From NCBI RefSeq assembly GCF_003585765.1, contig NZ_CP021235.1:868001-932000 (forward strand): a stretch of 64,000 nt of DNA, in the 5' to 3' direction. Below, one piece after another: positions 7,095-17,149 of this stretch. Every line of letters starts with the position of its first letter. Position 1 is the first letter of the stretch. This DNA is from Pontibacter actiniarum. GTDB taxonomy: Bacteria; Bacteroidota; Bacteroidia; Cytophagales; Hymenobacteraceae. The notes beneath the pieces were generated by a model that was not told the DNA's origin, did not search any database, and saw only the letters and a list, made by a program, of their open reading frames with translations. The translations under genes were made by a program, and so were the position numbers.

Positions 7095-9533
7095 TTAAAA
7101 TTCAACTATAAATCCTAAGGTTGGCACCAGGTTGCCGTCGTTGTTCTCCAGTACCACGGGTATGGCGTTGCTGCCGTCTAGTTGCAGCGGGTTACCGTCT
7201 GTGGTGGCAAAGCCTGAGTTGTCTTCGGTGCGCTGGAACGTATAACGCTCAAAGCCGGGCGTGTTGCTGCCCAGTACATTGGCAATATCCAGGAACAGGT
7301 CTAAGGTGATGCGGTTGAGGTTCCATTTCTTGTCGATGCGCACGTCGAGCTGGCTGAAGGGTTGCAGGCGCTCTGAGTTTAGCCTGGCGTAGTCGAGTAT
7401 GCCTGTCCCTAAAGAGGCGTAGTTGCGCTGAGATGCCTCCAGGTCGAATGGGGTAGCTGGCGCACCACCGGCAAATCTATACTTGGCTCCGAACTCCCAG
7501 TTGCGCGGCAGCTTCTTGCCCAGCAAGCCGGACACTAGGTGGCGGTAATCCCAGGCGCTGGACACGTAGTTGCCATCCAGTCCGGCAAATTCACTCACTA
7601 CGTAAGTATAAGATAGTACCGAGAACACGGTGCCTGTCAATTTTTTCTGGAGGTAAAACTCTGCACCGTAAGCCCTGCCTTTGCCGTTTGTAGCAACGGC
7701 CTCGTTGCCGATAGCGCCAAAGTCGCCGCCCTGGTTTGCCAGTGATATGCCGTCTCTAATGGAAACAGGGTAATTGCCGTAGTCTTTGTAAAAGGCCTCC
7801 AGGGTAAAGCGCAGGTCTGGGCGTGGCAGAAACTCCGTGCCCAGCACATAATGGATAGACCGGGTATAATCAGCCTGCTTGTTCAGGTAGCGGCCGTCTT
7901 CCCGGTAGCCCAGCACAGTATAGACAGGTAGTTTATAGTAAATGCCCGAAGAGGCGTTAACAGTCCACTTGTCGTTGAGCAGGTAAGATACCGCCAGGCG
8001 CGGCGACAGCGTTTCCAGTGGGTTATTTCCCTCGTCGGTAAAGGAGTTCATGTCGGTACGAATGCCCAGCGACAGCCCCAGCTTGTTATCCAGCACCGAT
8101 CTGGACACCTGCCCAAAAGCCCCGTAGCGGAAGAAATCCAGGTTGGTGTCGTAGTCTAGGATTACGCCCGGCTGCACCAGGTTGTTCTGCTCATCGCGCA
8201 GCTCTTTCCGGATAACGCTGTAAATGTCGTTGGTAAACTGCACATACTGGCCCGACACACCATAAGCATACCGCCAGCCGTTTTTATACTTGTTCACGTT
8301 CAGGCGCAGCTTGTTTTCAGTCTCGCGCGAGCTGGAGTTCAGCGTCAGCGCCTGGTTTTCGCCTTCTTCGGCGGCTTCATACTTTTTCAGGCCATTGTCG
8401 AAGGCATTTCGGCTCAGGGCCAGGTTCACGTAGCCATCATTGATGAGCCTTTTCACAGCTACACCAGTGGTATAATTCCATTGGTTGATATAAGGAGTGG
8501 AGCGCAGGATGTACTCGTTTTCAGGCGTACTCTCGCGCGGCACCCCAAACGAGAAATCATCAATAGCACCTACGCCTATAAAGGAGATAGATGTTTTATC
8601 GTTTAGTTTGTGGTCTATTTTATACTGGAAATCCCAGTAGCTGGGGCGGATAGGCAGGTCAAGCAGTTTGAACAGGAACTCTAAATAGGATCTGCGTGCT
8701 GATACCAGGTAGGTGGTTTTTTTGCCCACAGGACCCTCCAAAGTTGTGGCGAACTCGGAGCCGCTCAGGCGTATGTTGCCCGAAAAACGCTCCGGGTTGC
8801 CGTAGCGCTGCCTGAACTCGAACACCGAGGCCAGCGCATTGTCGTAACGTGCATCAAAGGCAGAAGAGCTTAATTTAAGGTCTTCTATAAACGAAACATT
8901 AAGTATGCCGGTGGCCCCACCGGAGCTGCCTTGTGTGGTAAAGTGGTTGATAAGCGGAATCTCGATGCCATCCAGGTAATACACGTTTTCGTTTGGAGCG
9001 CCTCCGCGTATGATCAGGTCGTTGCGGCTGCCGCCCCCGGTGCCGTTGGAGGCCACACCTGGCAGCACCTGCACCACCTTCGAAATATCGAAGTTGCCGC
9101 CAGGGTTGCTGCGGATTTCCTCCGTCGTCAGGCTCTGCACCGACAGCGGCGTAACCAGGTCGGCCACGGCGGCACTTTGCCTGCGGTTGGCCACCACCTC
9201 TACCTGCTGCAGTTGGCTGGCGGCTGGCGCCAACTCAAAGTTCAGGATCTGTACGTTGCCCACCGTCACATTCACGTTAAACCTCGACTGCGGCTGATAG
9301 CCGATATAAGAGCTCTGCACCGTATAGCTACCCACCGGAATACTCTCTATCCTGAAAGCGCCTTGCTCGTTGGTGACGGTGCCTTGCTGGCTATCCACCA
9401 CCTGCACCGATACACCGATCAACGGCTCCTGGGTATTCCGGTCGCGCACCGTGCCGGTAATAACACCTGTTTGGGCAAAGGCAAACACCGGTAGTAGAAA
9501 GGCAAATAGAAGTATAAATCTCATAAAATACAT
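7095..9533 (-). CDS. TonB-dependent outer-membrane receptor with carboxypeptidase-regulatory N-terminus
   Basis: 812 aa. A signal peptide (RFILLFAFLLPVFAFAQ) is followed by a carboxypeptidase-regulatory-like beta-sandwich (GVITGTVRDRNTQEPLIGVSV, residues about 22-105). Next comes the plug domain, with SKVVQVLPGVASNGTGGGSRNDLIIRGG and YYLDGIEIP, then a C-terminal 22-strand-type barrel ending in an aromatic residue (GFIVEF). It imports an unknown large substrate across the outer membrane with TonB energy. No SusD partner is adjacent, so it is not a classic polysaccharide locus. A second ATG three codons in (9524) is an equally good start. Confidence 0.92.
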   Translation of the reverse strand: MYFMRFILLFAFLLPVFAFAQTGVITGTVRDRNTQEPLIGVSVQVVDSQQGTVTNEQGAFRIESIPVGSYTVQSSYIGYQPQSRFNVNVTVGNVQILNFELAPAASQLQQVEVVANRRQSAAVADLVTPLSVQSLTTEEIRSNPGGNFDISKVVQVLPGVASNGTGGGSRNDLIIRGGAPNENVYYLDGIEIPLINHFTTQGSSGGATGILNVSFIEDLKLSSSAFDARYDNALASVFEFRQRYGNPERFSGNIRLSGSEFATTLEGPVGKKTTYLVSARRSYLEFLFKLLDLPIRPSYWDFQYKIDHKLNDKTSISFIGVGAIDDFSFGVPRESTPENEYILRSTPYINQWNYTTGVAVKRLINDGYVNLALSRNAFDNGLKKYEAAEEGENQALTLNSSSRETENKLRLNVNKYKNGWRYAYGVSGQYVQFTNDIYSVIRKELRDEQNNLVQPGVILDYDTNLDFFRYGAFGQVSRSVLDNKLGLSLGIRTDMNSFTDEGNNPLETLSPRLAVSYLLNDKWTVNASSGIYYKLPVYTVLGYREDGRYLNKQADYTRSIHYVLGTEFLPRPDLRFTLEAFYKDYGNYPVSIRDGISLANQGGDFGAIGNEAVATNGKGRAYGAEFYLQKKLTGTVFSVLSYTYVVSEFAGLDGNYVSSAWDYRHLVSGLLGKKLPRNWEFGAKYRFAGGAPATPFDLEASQRNYASLGTGILDYARLNSERLQPFSQLDVRIDKKWNLNRITLDLFLDIANVLGSNTPGFERYTFQRTEDNSGFATTDGNPLQLDGSNAIPVVLENNDGNLVPTLGFIVEF

Positions 9534-9926
9534 GGTGGCTACGGATAATGCCCTTATTACAGGCTTGGTATAAGATTGTTCAAAAATGCGGTTTAAATTT
9601 AATTATCAGCAGAGAGGTTCTTGTAATAATTTACGCAGCAGAGGCAGTTGGTTGGGTCGTGTGGCGTTAGCTAGCCCTCTCGACTCGTAAGTTGCCTTTA
9701 TCGTCTCGTATCTTCCACCAGCTTTTTTCTGCTTTCTGAGCCTTCTATACACAAAAAAGTGCCTTAACTTCGGTGATCTATTTCTTTGGGTCAATCCTGT
9801 CTTAAGCAGCTCCCGTTACCTTTAGTGCAAAAGCAGTTTATTTCCTTTTACTCGTATAAAAGAGAATATTGTAGAAATTAGGGCTTAACAAGGTCAAAAA
9901 GCAGCAAAAATAAATAGAGGTAGGCA
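9534..9926. other. Intergenic spacer without recognised gene
   Basis: About 390 bases between the divergent TonB receptor and a small plus-strand ORF. A 62-codon minus-strand frame at 9606-9794 lacks coding character. No repeat or structured RNA was recognised. Confidence 0.4.
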
Positions 9927-10088
9927 ATGAGTACCAGATCAAGAGACCAACAAAAGAAGCAACGCCAAAAAGAATTTAAAGAAAGGAAAGAACATCAGGA
10001 CTCCTTGAAAGCCGCGGCAAAAAAAGCTAAACGCGACACATCTAAAAAGGATGATGAGGTGGACAGGGTGCCCAAAACGGAAGACTAA
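9927..10088 (+). CDS. Small highly charged hypothetical protein
   Basis: 53 aa from ATG 9927 to TAA 10088: MSTRSRDQQKKQRQKEF..., rich in Lys, Arg, Gln, Asp and Glu, with no hydrophobic core and one Phe. A purine-rich AGAGGTAGG stretch lies just before the ATG. Composition is far from random translation, which supports a real gene. It resembles small disordered basic proteins annotated as hypothetical in related bacteria. No function can be assigned. Confidence 0.5.
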   Translation: MSTRSRDQQKKQRQKEFKERKEHQDSLKAAAKKAKRDTSKKDDEVDRVPKTED

Positions 10089-10439
10089 GTAGAGGCTTTC
10101 TCGTTCAGAACAGCTGGCGGTTTCATTATTAAATGCCGTGGGGCATCGCAAGAACGTATGCTGTGGTGTAAAGCAATTGTCGCTGACTACTAATAAAGCA
10201 AAACCCGTATCTGTGCCCTTTTTTAGTAAAACGGCCGTGTTGGTAGGAAAAGTTAGGGTGCTGGAAGATTGGCCTCCAGTAGCTCCCGCTTGGCTGTTCA
10301 AAAATCAAAATGAATTTGTTTATGGGGCGAGGTTGCTATGAAGGAACAGGTAATTTATACTTACTCCCTCCAGCAAGCCGCTACACACTCTCTCTATGCA
10401 GTGATAGCGAAACCTCTCGGAGTAAGTAGTTAGGCTGTT
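10089..10439. other. Intergenic spacer without recognised gene
   Basis: About 350 bases between convergent genes. No coding-like frame. In particular, the minus strand here does not continue the pseudouridine-synthase protein that stops at 10440. One TTATACTT octamer at 10355-10362. Confidence 0.45.
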
Positions 10440-11243
10440 TTAGGATGGCATGTCATCAACAACCAGGTCTTGCAGCATGTGTGCCAGGATAGGGGCGCAT
10501 TTCTCGCGGCAGGCGGGGTAAAACGCACCGTGTTTCCAGAAGGCAGACTTAGGAGATAAGCCCCACCAGAACTCAGCCAGTGCCAGCGGCTTCATGTGGT
10601 GCTTAAACGCGTAATGCAGCAGTTTTGGAGCAGCACATTCCCCGGCTCCGGCAGGCGGGTTACTGCCGGCGTTGTTCCTGAAAATTTCACGTAAGCTTTT
10701 TTCTTCTCCGGCCTGGTTCAGAAAGTAGTACTGATTAAAAAGCATTGCCTGAAGGGCAATCGAGTTTTCCTTGCGGACTTGTTGAAGCTCTGCGATTTTG
10801 TGCTGGTTAACCGCTGTGTGTGCTTCTTTCAGGGAGCTAATTTCCTCGTTTATGCGTGTCAGCTCTTGCATCCCGTTGTTAAGGAAGCTGCCTTCTGTGA
10901 GCGCGTCATAAACAGGCGGCACAAACTTAGCATGATGGTAGCCTCCAGCCAGCTTCCCCGAAAAAGCCGCCAGGTAACCTATCTCGCCTTGTGTAGTCTG
11001 TACCACCAGCACACCAAACATCTTTCCGATGACTTTTCCTTCCTGGCCGCTTTTCAAACCAAAGTTATGCTCCCACTCATTTTGATGCTGAAGGTACTCC
11101 TGTAGTTCTGCAGAAGCCTGTAAGCTAAGGGCATGAGGTTTATACTTATACGGGTAAGTAAATTTTTCTGGCAAAGAAGCGAGTAGGCCTGCATCACGAA
11201 GTGGTGTGAAGCATTTATCTGTGGGTACTAACTGGTGTAACAA
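10440..11243 (-). CDS. N-terminal half of an RluA-family pseudouridine synthase, catalytic domain absent
   Basis: 267 aa. It resembles the long N-terminal extension of the large (about 550 aa) Bacteroidota RluA-type proteins: LPEKFTYPYKYKPHALS, WEHNFGLKSGQEGKVIGKMFGVLVV, IGYLAAFSGKLAGG, KFVPPVYDALTEGSF, a coiled-coil stretch, then APKLLHYAFKHHMKPLALAEFWWG and HGAFYPACREKCAPILAHML. In full proteins the PSI catalytic domain (HRLD motif) follows. Here the frame stops right after VVDDMPS and the next 140 bases do not encode it. The start is TTG at 11243, since a stop lies in frame just upstream and no ATG is available. It may be a truncated gene or a stand-alone family member. Confidence 0.7.
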   Translation of the reverse strand: MLHQLVPTDKCFTPLRDAGLLASLPEKFTYPYKYKPHALSLQASAELQEYLQHQNEWEHNFGLKSGQEGKVIGKMFGVLVVQTTQGEIGYLAAFSGKLAGGYHHAKFVPPVYDALTEGSFLNNGMQELTRINEEISSLKEAHTAVNQHKIAELQQVRKENSIALQAMLFNQYYFLNQAGEEKSLREIFRNNAGSNPPAGAGECAAPKLLHYAFKHHMKPLALAEFWWGLSPKSAFWKHGAFYPACREKCAPILAHMLQDLVVDDMPS

Positions 11244-11604
11244 GTATGCGTGTGTTTTATCGGATCACTTTTGGCTGGCAAATTTAGCAAGAAGGAACAA
11301 ACTTTAGATGATGCGCCTTAGTGGATTTTGAACTCGGAAGTAGCTGAAACAGAAGAACAGTGGACGTTTAACTATTAGTATAAACTCCATACGCGTTGCG
11401 TTTCGTTCACATCCTGTATCAAAGCGCAGATTTTGGTGCAAAAAGAAAGAGGGAAAAGCGATTTTGAAAATCACTTTTCCCTCTTGGTAGACCGAAGGAG
11501 TGAATTATCTAACTTTATCCACAGTGATTTAGCAGCCTTAGAAGCATTCCAAGGGGTGGAAGAGTAAGTCTTTCCTTTAAATAACTGACGAGGTAAGGCC
11601 CGTA
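11244..11604. other. Intergenic spacer with hairpin
   Basis: About 360 bases, becoming AT-richer to the right. Apart from the hairpin at 11447-11485, nothing was recognised. It marks the left edge of the AT-rich segment. Confidence 0.5.
11447..11485 (-). terminator. Hairpin terminator downstream of vWA-like lipoprotein gene
   Basis: Nineteen-base arms (one mismatch) starting AAGAGGGAAAAG, with a 1-base loop. It lies about 120 bases past the stop of the lipoprotein gene in its reading direction. The stem is AT-rich and lacks a long T-run, so termination is probable but not certain. Confidence 0.5.
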
Positions 11605-12627
11605 TTACGCTCCAATAAACTCTTTTATCACTTTCTTAGTGTCATCTTCGGATGCTAATACTGGTCTTAAATCAAACCTTTTGACCCCAGATTTTTCTAG
11701 CCAGTCACTCCAGAAAAGTTTCATGATTTCCATGTCTGTAGGATGCTGCGTTGCACTTCCTGCTTGATTAAGAGACCTATCCTCCATTTGAAGCACTAGT
11801 ATCTCTAAGCTTTTTAAATTGGGATTTTTAGCTGGTATAATGCCATAGTTGTTCTTCGAGAAGAACAACTTCATGTCACTTTCACCTGATTTCTTGTAAG
11901 CTTCCCTAAAGGACTTTATGCGCTGACTGCTTAGATAATAACATTGGTTACCAGAAACACATGCTTGCTTGCCATACATGCCAGCTTCTATGTATCCATC
12001 CGTTAGCAAAATCATAATATTTCGGAAGCTGTGAGAGAAATGTTTGCCACCATATTCAAAGCTGTCAACTTTGGTATTGACGGTATTGTTATCAATTCCT
12101 TGATCAAAATAGGTCCAAAGGTCGGCTCCATCTGGAGCCTTGGAAGCAACTTTTAAGATACGATCAAACTCGCTTACAAACTTTTGCTGATCACCTGAAA
12201 GTGTGGCGCCAGAGCTTCTACCCTTTACATAGTCAATACGGTCTACTTGCTTCTTAAATCTGTTAAAGTCAATTTTAAGATCTTCAACATTTGCGCTGTA
12301 TTGATTAATAGCTGCTTTACTGATAAAGGATACACCATAAGTGTCTTTCTGGTTTGTTTTACGTTTGTCAACTAGCACATTAGGTAGTATATCCTGTAGT
12401 AACGAGTTTACTATTCTTGTGTCACTAACAGGCTTATGACTTCCTAGCCTGTTCGAAAGGTCTGGAGTAATAATAAAGTTATAATGAGTGATAATAGCCG
12501 GAGAGGGAGTAGGTGTCTCCTTTGGGCTTAGCTCTAACTCACTCCCTTTTACTTCGTCTGTTGAGCAGGCCGAAAGCATTCCGGAGAGTAAAATTGCTGA
12601 TACTGTTAGGGTATTAATAAACTTCAT
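11605..12627 (-). CDS. Lipoprotein with von Willebrand A-like fold
   Basis: 340 aa. Signal peptide with lipobox LSAC (Cys21), then a Pro/Thr-rich linker. The core looks like a vWA domain: a first strand ending in FIITPDLSNRL, giving a D-x-S MIDAS-like element (D56, S58), a central TLSGD, and a later strand NIMILLTDGY (D210). The protein is predicted to be anchored in a membrane facing the periplasm or surface. It starts 8 bases after the stop of the PLD-like membrane protein, so the two form one unit. The region is clearly AT-richer than the chromosome around it. Function unknown. Confidence 0.7.
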   Translation of the reverse strand: MKFINTLTVSAILLSGMLSACSTDEVKGSELELSPKETPTPSPAIITHYNFIITPDLSNRLGSHKPVSDTRIVNSLLQDILPNVLVDKRKTNQKDTYGVSFISKAAINQYSANVEDLKIDFNRFKKQVDRIDYVKGRSSGATLSGDQQKFVSEFDRILKVASKAPDGADLWTYFDQGIDNNTVNTKVDSFEYGGKHFSHSFRNIMILLTDGYIEAGMYGKQACVSGNQCYYLSSQRIKSFREAYKKSGESDMKLFFSKNNYGIIPAKNPNLKSLEILVLQMEDRSLNQAGSATQHPTDMEIMKLFWSDWLEKSGVKRFDLRPVLASEDDTKKVIKEFIGA

Positions 12628-12635
12628 AATCTACT

Positions 12636-14687
12636 TTAAGCTTTAATTCTTCTATCGAGTGTATTGTTGTTGAGTTTTTGTTCCTGCCAATCAGATATAA
12701 CTTGTGCTGCCAAGCTTGATTTTTCGATAGCTTTGGCAACTGCGTACTCATCGTGCAGGAAATCATTCCAGCCTTCAAGGAAGACATTAATTCTGTCCTT
12801 CATGGAATCAACAGAGATTGGCAAGTTGTCATTTTCTATGTGGCTCTTATAGATATCTGTGGTGATATCTATGTGCTGAATTTTAATGGCACTTTCTGTT
12901 TTCTTCTTTTCTATCAATCCCAAGCGCTTACTCGGAAGCATGTCTAGTTCTGCCTCACATATAAGTATTTCAGTCCTGCACTGAATGCTGCTTTTCTCAA
13001 AGCCTTCAATTTCTTCTTTCAAAGATGTTACAGTTACATTATGACCTTGAATTTCATCTTTGAGCTGGTTAAGGTATACCTGATTCTTGATAAAATTCAT
13101 ATTAGGATTGCGCTCCTCGAAGTAGCTCATCAGTTTATCAAAAACATAAGAGAAAAAGATGAGACCACCAGCACCAAGCACAAACACAAGGTAGAAGTTA
13201 ACGTCTTTAAATACCATTAGAGGCTCCCATTTAACATCAACGTTGCCTCCTAAATAATTTACTGTGTGTACAGATTGAGCTACTTTATAAGCAATGGCAA
13301 TATCGATAAGAACCATTCCTACAATTGACTTCCATTTTTGCGTAAACCTACCTGCCAATGCAAACGCTAGAGGGAGAAAGACAAACAGGAAGATAAAGAA
13401 AGTGGCAGACCATCCTTTACCAAGAGCGTTACTAATTGCCTCCGGATTGAATACTTCGGCTGGCTCAATAGGGCTACCACTCATCTCCTGAAGCTTAGCA
13501 TCTAACTCACTAAAAAGAAGAATGTAGGCGGCAGATGAGTAGAACATTATGATGTACAAGAGCAGACCAGCAGTGAGAATAGCTACAGGTATAAGCTCAA
13601 ATAACCTTAAAGCTGGTTTAATAAACTCTCTCTCAGCAATCTTTACCTTTTCTTCCAGTCCTCTGATCAGTTCTTCTACAGCAGGAATTTTAATTTTCTT
13701 TATTCCTTCAACCTCCTTGTCGTTGATAGTTATCTGAGAGTTTAGATTGGCTATTTTGGTAGTTAGATTCTCTTTGCTGATTTCACATTCCTCTTCTATC
13801 GTATTTAGCTGTAACTCTAGAGTTTCTTTCTGGGCAATTATACTTTTTGTCTTCTGTTCTTCGATTTTGGTAATGAGTCTATTCTTCTTGTCCTCAACCA
13901 CATTTATTTCATTGATGAAAACAGAATAGACGCTATCTAGCGCTTTTGTGAGAACTTGTGCGTCACCGTTGTTTGCTTTTGCTCTGTCGTAGCCCTGTTG
14001 TCTGAGTAAGCCTCTGTCAAAATTGCTTACTTCAGCTGCGATCATAGAGTCCAAAACTTTCTCATACTCCGTTCTGAAATCTTGAGACACTTTTTCAACT
14101 TGTACTTCAGCTGGTTTATGACTAAATGATGGAGAAATAGTTTCCTCTGCTGTGTCATCGAAAGCAGAGTCTTTTTTCTTCGCAAAGATGGAAGTAAGGA
14201 GTGACTTTATATTTCTCTTTTCAGGCTCTGCCTTCATTTCATTGGCCTTTTGTTTTATATCAAGAAAATTTGAAACAAGGCTATCCACTGTGCCTTTATG
14301 GTTAGTTGCAATAATGCTTTCATGGTTGTTTTTCTTGGCGTTTACAGACCAGTTGTATGATCCGTGGAGAGCAATCTTTCGATCTGTTACACAAAATTTC
14401 TGGTGCATCATTCCATAGCCAACATTCTTTACTTTTAAGACTGTTGCTCCTTTCCTGATAAGCTCCTGAAAGTCTAACTTCTCATTTTCCTTATTGTCTG
14501 CAACAATAACCTCCACTTTTACACCTTGATCTGCTTTTGCTCCTAATAATGTAAAAAGGTCATTGTCTGTAAACCACGCAGCGGCCACCAATATTTCAGA
14601 AGATGCGACCCTGATCTCCTTCTCAATCCTTTCAAAGATTTCAAGATTGTTATGAATTACCTGTTGTTCAATAGCTTCGTTAAGCAT
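12636..14687 (-). CDS. PLD-like domain / coiled-coil / four-TM membrane protein
   Basis: 683 aa. Residues 1-145 form a single phospholipase-D-like domain with H95-x-K97-x4-D102 (MHQKFCVTD), followed by GSYNWSVNAKKNNHES (N112, N116, E123), as in Nuc-type nucleases and mitochondrial cardiolipin hydrolase, which act as dimers. A linker leads to a coiled coil (about 255-355), four hydrophobic helices (about 363-392, 424-446, 453-473, 497-518), a second coiled coil (about 530-600) and a soluble tail. It could be a membrane-tethered nuclease or lipase; the sequence cannot decide. It is co-transcribed with the downstream lipoprotein on an AT-rich island. Confidence 0.75.
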   Translation of the reverse strand: MLNEAIEQQVIHNNLEIFERIEKEIRVASSEILVAAAWFTDNDLFTLLGAKADQGVKVEVIVADNKENEKLDFQELIRKGATVLKVKNVGYGMMHQKFCVTDRKIALHGSYNWSVNAKKNNHESIIATNHKGTVDSLVSNFLDIKQKANEMKAEPEKRNIKSLLTSIFAKKKDSAFDDTAEETISPSFSHKPAEVQVEKVSQDFRTEYEKVLDSMIAAEVSNFDRGLLRQQGYDRAKANNGDAQVLTKALDSVYSVFINEINVVEDKKNRLITKIEEQKTKSIIAQKETLELQLNTIEEECEISKENLTTKIANLNSQITINDKEVEGIKKIKIPAVEELIRGLEEKVKIAEREFIKPALRLFELIPVAILTAGLLLYIIMFYSSAAYILLFSELDAKLQEMSGSPIEPAEVFNPEAISNALGKGWSATFFIFLFVFLPLAFALAGRFTQKWKSIVGMVLIDIAIAYKVAQSVHTVNYLGGNVDVKWEPLMVFKDVNFYLVFVLGAGGLIFFSYVFDKLMSYFEERNPNMNFIKNQVYLNQLKDEIQGHNVTVTSLKEEIEGFEKSSIQCRTEILICEAELDMLPSKRLGLIEKKKTESAIKIQHIDITTDIYKSHIENDNLPISVDSMKDRINVFLEGWNDFLHDEYAVAKAIEKSSLAAQVISDWQEQKLNNNTLDRRIKA

Positions 14688-15266
14688 GGAGAGTCATTTA
14701 AAGTAGTAAGCTGAAAAATGTATATAAATATTGACTTAAGTGAAACACAAGTTGCAGGAGAGGTGCCTTGAGGCGTATTATATGAGCTTCCCGAAAAAGC
14801 AGCCAAGTATCTAAGAAAAAGAATACATGAGCTGCAGGCGCTCTATGTAAAAGTTATTGGCGAATTGCCGTTGGAAGAATCTTTGAGAGCATGTAGGACT
14901 AAGGCCACTTCTCCTATAGCCAAAGCTGATGTGTGTAGATGTAAGCTGCATTATAAGTTTGTTTTGGTTGCGGTTTGTGATAGCAAAGTCATGCCAACAA
15001 TTAAATACACCCCTGTTAGTAAGTACAGCAGTATTTATCAAATTAAATATATCAAAAGCTACAGCATGAGTGTCACATTTCAATATATTTAGCTTTTCTG
15101 ATATATATGATGCTTTACAGTAAAAGGAAGTATAGTAGTCCAAATATATAAAGTGTTATTAATAAATTTACATAGTTCTATGTTAAAATTTTGCTGCTGG
15201 GATAGACTGTAGGATAAGCCAAAGCAACTATCTCTTTACTAAGGCTAAGAACCTGAATGTTATGCT
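14688..15266. other. AT-rich spacer with gene-like remnant
   Basis: About 580 bases with no intact gene. On the plus strand, 14776-15092 is an open frame without a good ATG start, reading ...YELPEKAAKYLRKRIHELQ and further. Its first 40 residues look protein-like and the rest does not. This may be the remains of a gene. No terminal repeats of an insertion sequence were seen. Confidence 0.35.
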
Positions 15267-15659
15267 ATGAAAATTCTCTTCTCCTGGATTGCCTATAATA
15301 ATAACTTCATCAAAGAAGATGGTAGGTTTGCTGTTAACAACTTAAATGGACCTCACTACCAGTTTCACAAATACTTCTATCAAAACAGGGGGTATGATAA
15401 CCACACTCTACTGTATGCCGGAGCAAAGCAGGAAGGGTATGCTGAACGCTTAGCGATAAAACTTAGAGGCGACTTTCCAACTCATCAGGTAGAAGAGCTT
15501 CTTGCATTGCAGGGTATAATTCATCTTGAGGAGGTAAAGACAAAAGTTGATGGCTACCTGCTTAAGTTCGAAAAGGATATGATGGACTATGCATGCCCCA
15601 GTTCACAAGCCTGCTCAAGGCCCTGGTGGCGCAAAGCATGGGGAGGCAATACCCAATAG
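15267..15659 (+). pseudogene. Truncated N-terminal sensor domain of an RtcR-like sigma-54 activator
   Basis: 130 aa. Residues 1-110 (MKILFSWIAYNNNF, then GPHYQFHKYFY, NHTLLYAGAKQEG, LRGDFPTHQVEEL) resemble, from memory, the N-terminal Rossmann/CARF-like sensor of RtcR-type sigma-54-dependent activators in Bacteroidota. Those proteins continue with an AAA+ ATPase and HTH, both missing here. After residue 110 the reading (YACPSSQACSRPWW) loses protein character, while another frame in the same DNA (MPQFTSLLKALVAQSMGRQ, ending at 15672) looks coding-like. A junction between two sequences is likely. AT-rich, beside tRNA-Glu. Confidence 0.45.
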
Positions 15660-15716
15660 AAACTAATCATTAAGGTGAGAAAAGTGGATGAGATGCTTCT
15701 TCAGCGTTAGCTAAAG

Positions 15717-15752
15717 AAAAAAGGCCTTCAGCGTTAGCTGAAGGCCTTTTTT
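15717..15752. terminator. Intrinsic terminator of tRNA-Glu
   Basis: Perfect 16-base arms (AAAAAAGGCCTTCAGC and complement) with a 4-base loop GTTA, directly after the tRNA 3' end. A/T runs on both sides allow bidirectional use. Confidence 0.85.
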
Positions 15753-15753
15753 G

Positions 15754-15825
15754 TAGCCCGTAGGGGAATCGAACCCCTGTTACCAGAATGAAAATCTGGC
15801 GTCCTAACCCCTAGACGAACGGGCC
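15754..15825 (-). tRNA. tRNA-Glu (anticodon TTC)
   Basis: Minus-strand cloverleaf of 72 nt: acceptor GGCCCGT pairs with ACGGGCT (one G-U), anticodon stem CCAGA/TCTGG around loop TTTTCAT (anticodon TTC), T-arm AGGGGTTCGATTCCCCT. CCA is not encoded. Confidence 0.97.
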
Positions 15826-15835
15826 GTTCTGTCTA

Positions 15836-15874
15836 ATTGTGGTGCAAATATACGGCTCTTTTGATTCATGCAAA
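15836..15874 (-). promoter_or_regulatory. tRNA-Glu promoter
   Basis: On the minus strand, TTTG (15871-15874), 18 bases, then TATATTTG (15845-15852): an almost ideal Bacteroidota promoter. TATATTTGCACCACAAT (17 nt) is identical to the promoter of tRNA-Ser at 44981-44997. Confidence 0.8.
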
Positions 15875-15958
15875 ACATTCCGGCAAATATTTTTACACTT
15901 TTCGCGTAAGGTATTCTGAATCAGCAAGGAAAAAAATATTGGTTTTCCACTATGCTAA

Positions 15959-16996
<1,038 letters not shown>

Positions 16997-17020
16997 GCAA
17001 AGCGCTGCTTACCCATACTG

Positions 17021-17055
17021 GCAAAAGCCCGCCCTCCTGTAGGGTGGGCTTTTGC
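17021..17055 (+). terminator. Intrinsic terminator of gapA
   Basis: Fifteen-base arms (GCAAAAGCCCGCCCT / AGGGTGGGCTTTTGC, one G-T pair), 5-base loop, then a T-run, 25 bases after the gapA stop. Confidence 0.88.
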
Positions 17056-17149
17056 TTTTTACACTCCTAAACAACACGTGTGGCAATAGAGTATAAAGTG
17101 ACATATATCATCGTTAATATTAAACGGTGGCTATACTTTTATACTGAGA

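Noticed and set aside
9606..9794. Minus-strand 62-codon frame in the spacer after the TonB receptor
   Set aside because: Arg-rich, low-complexity translation with no homologous look and no ribosome-binding context.
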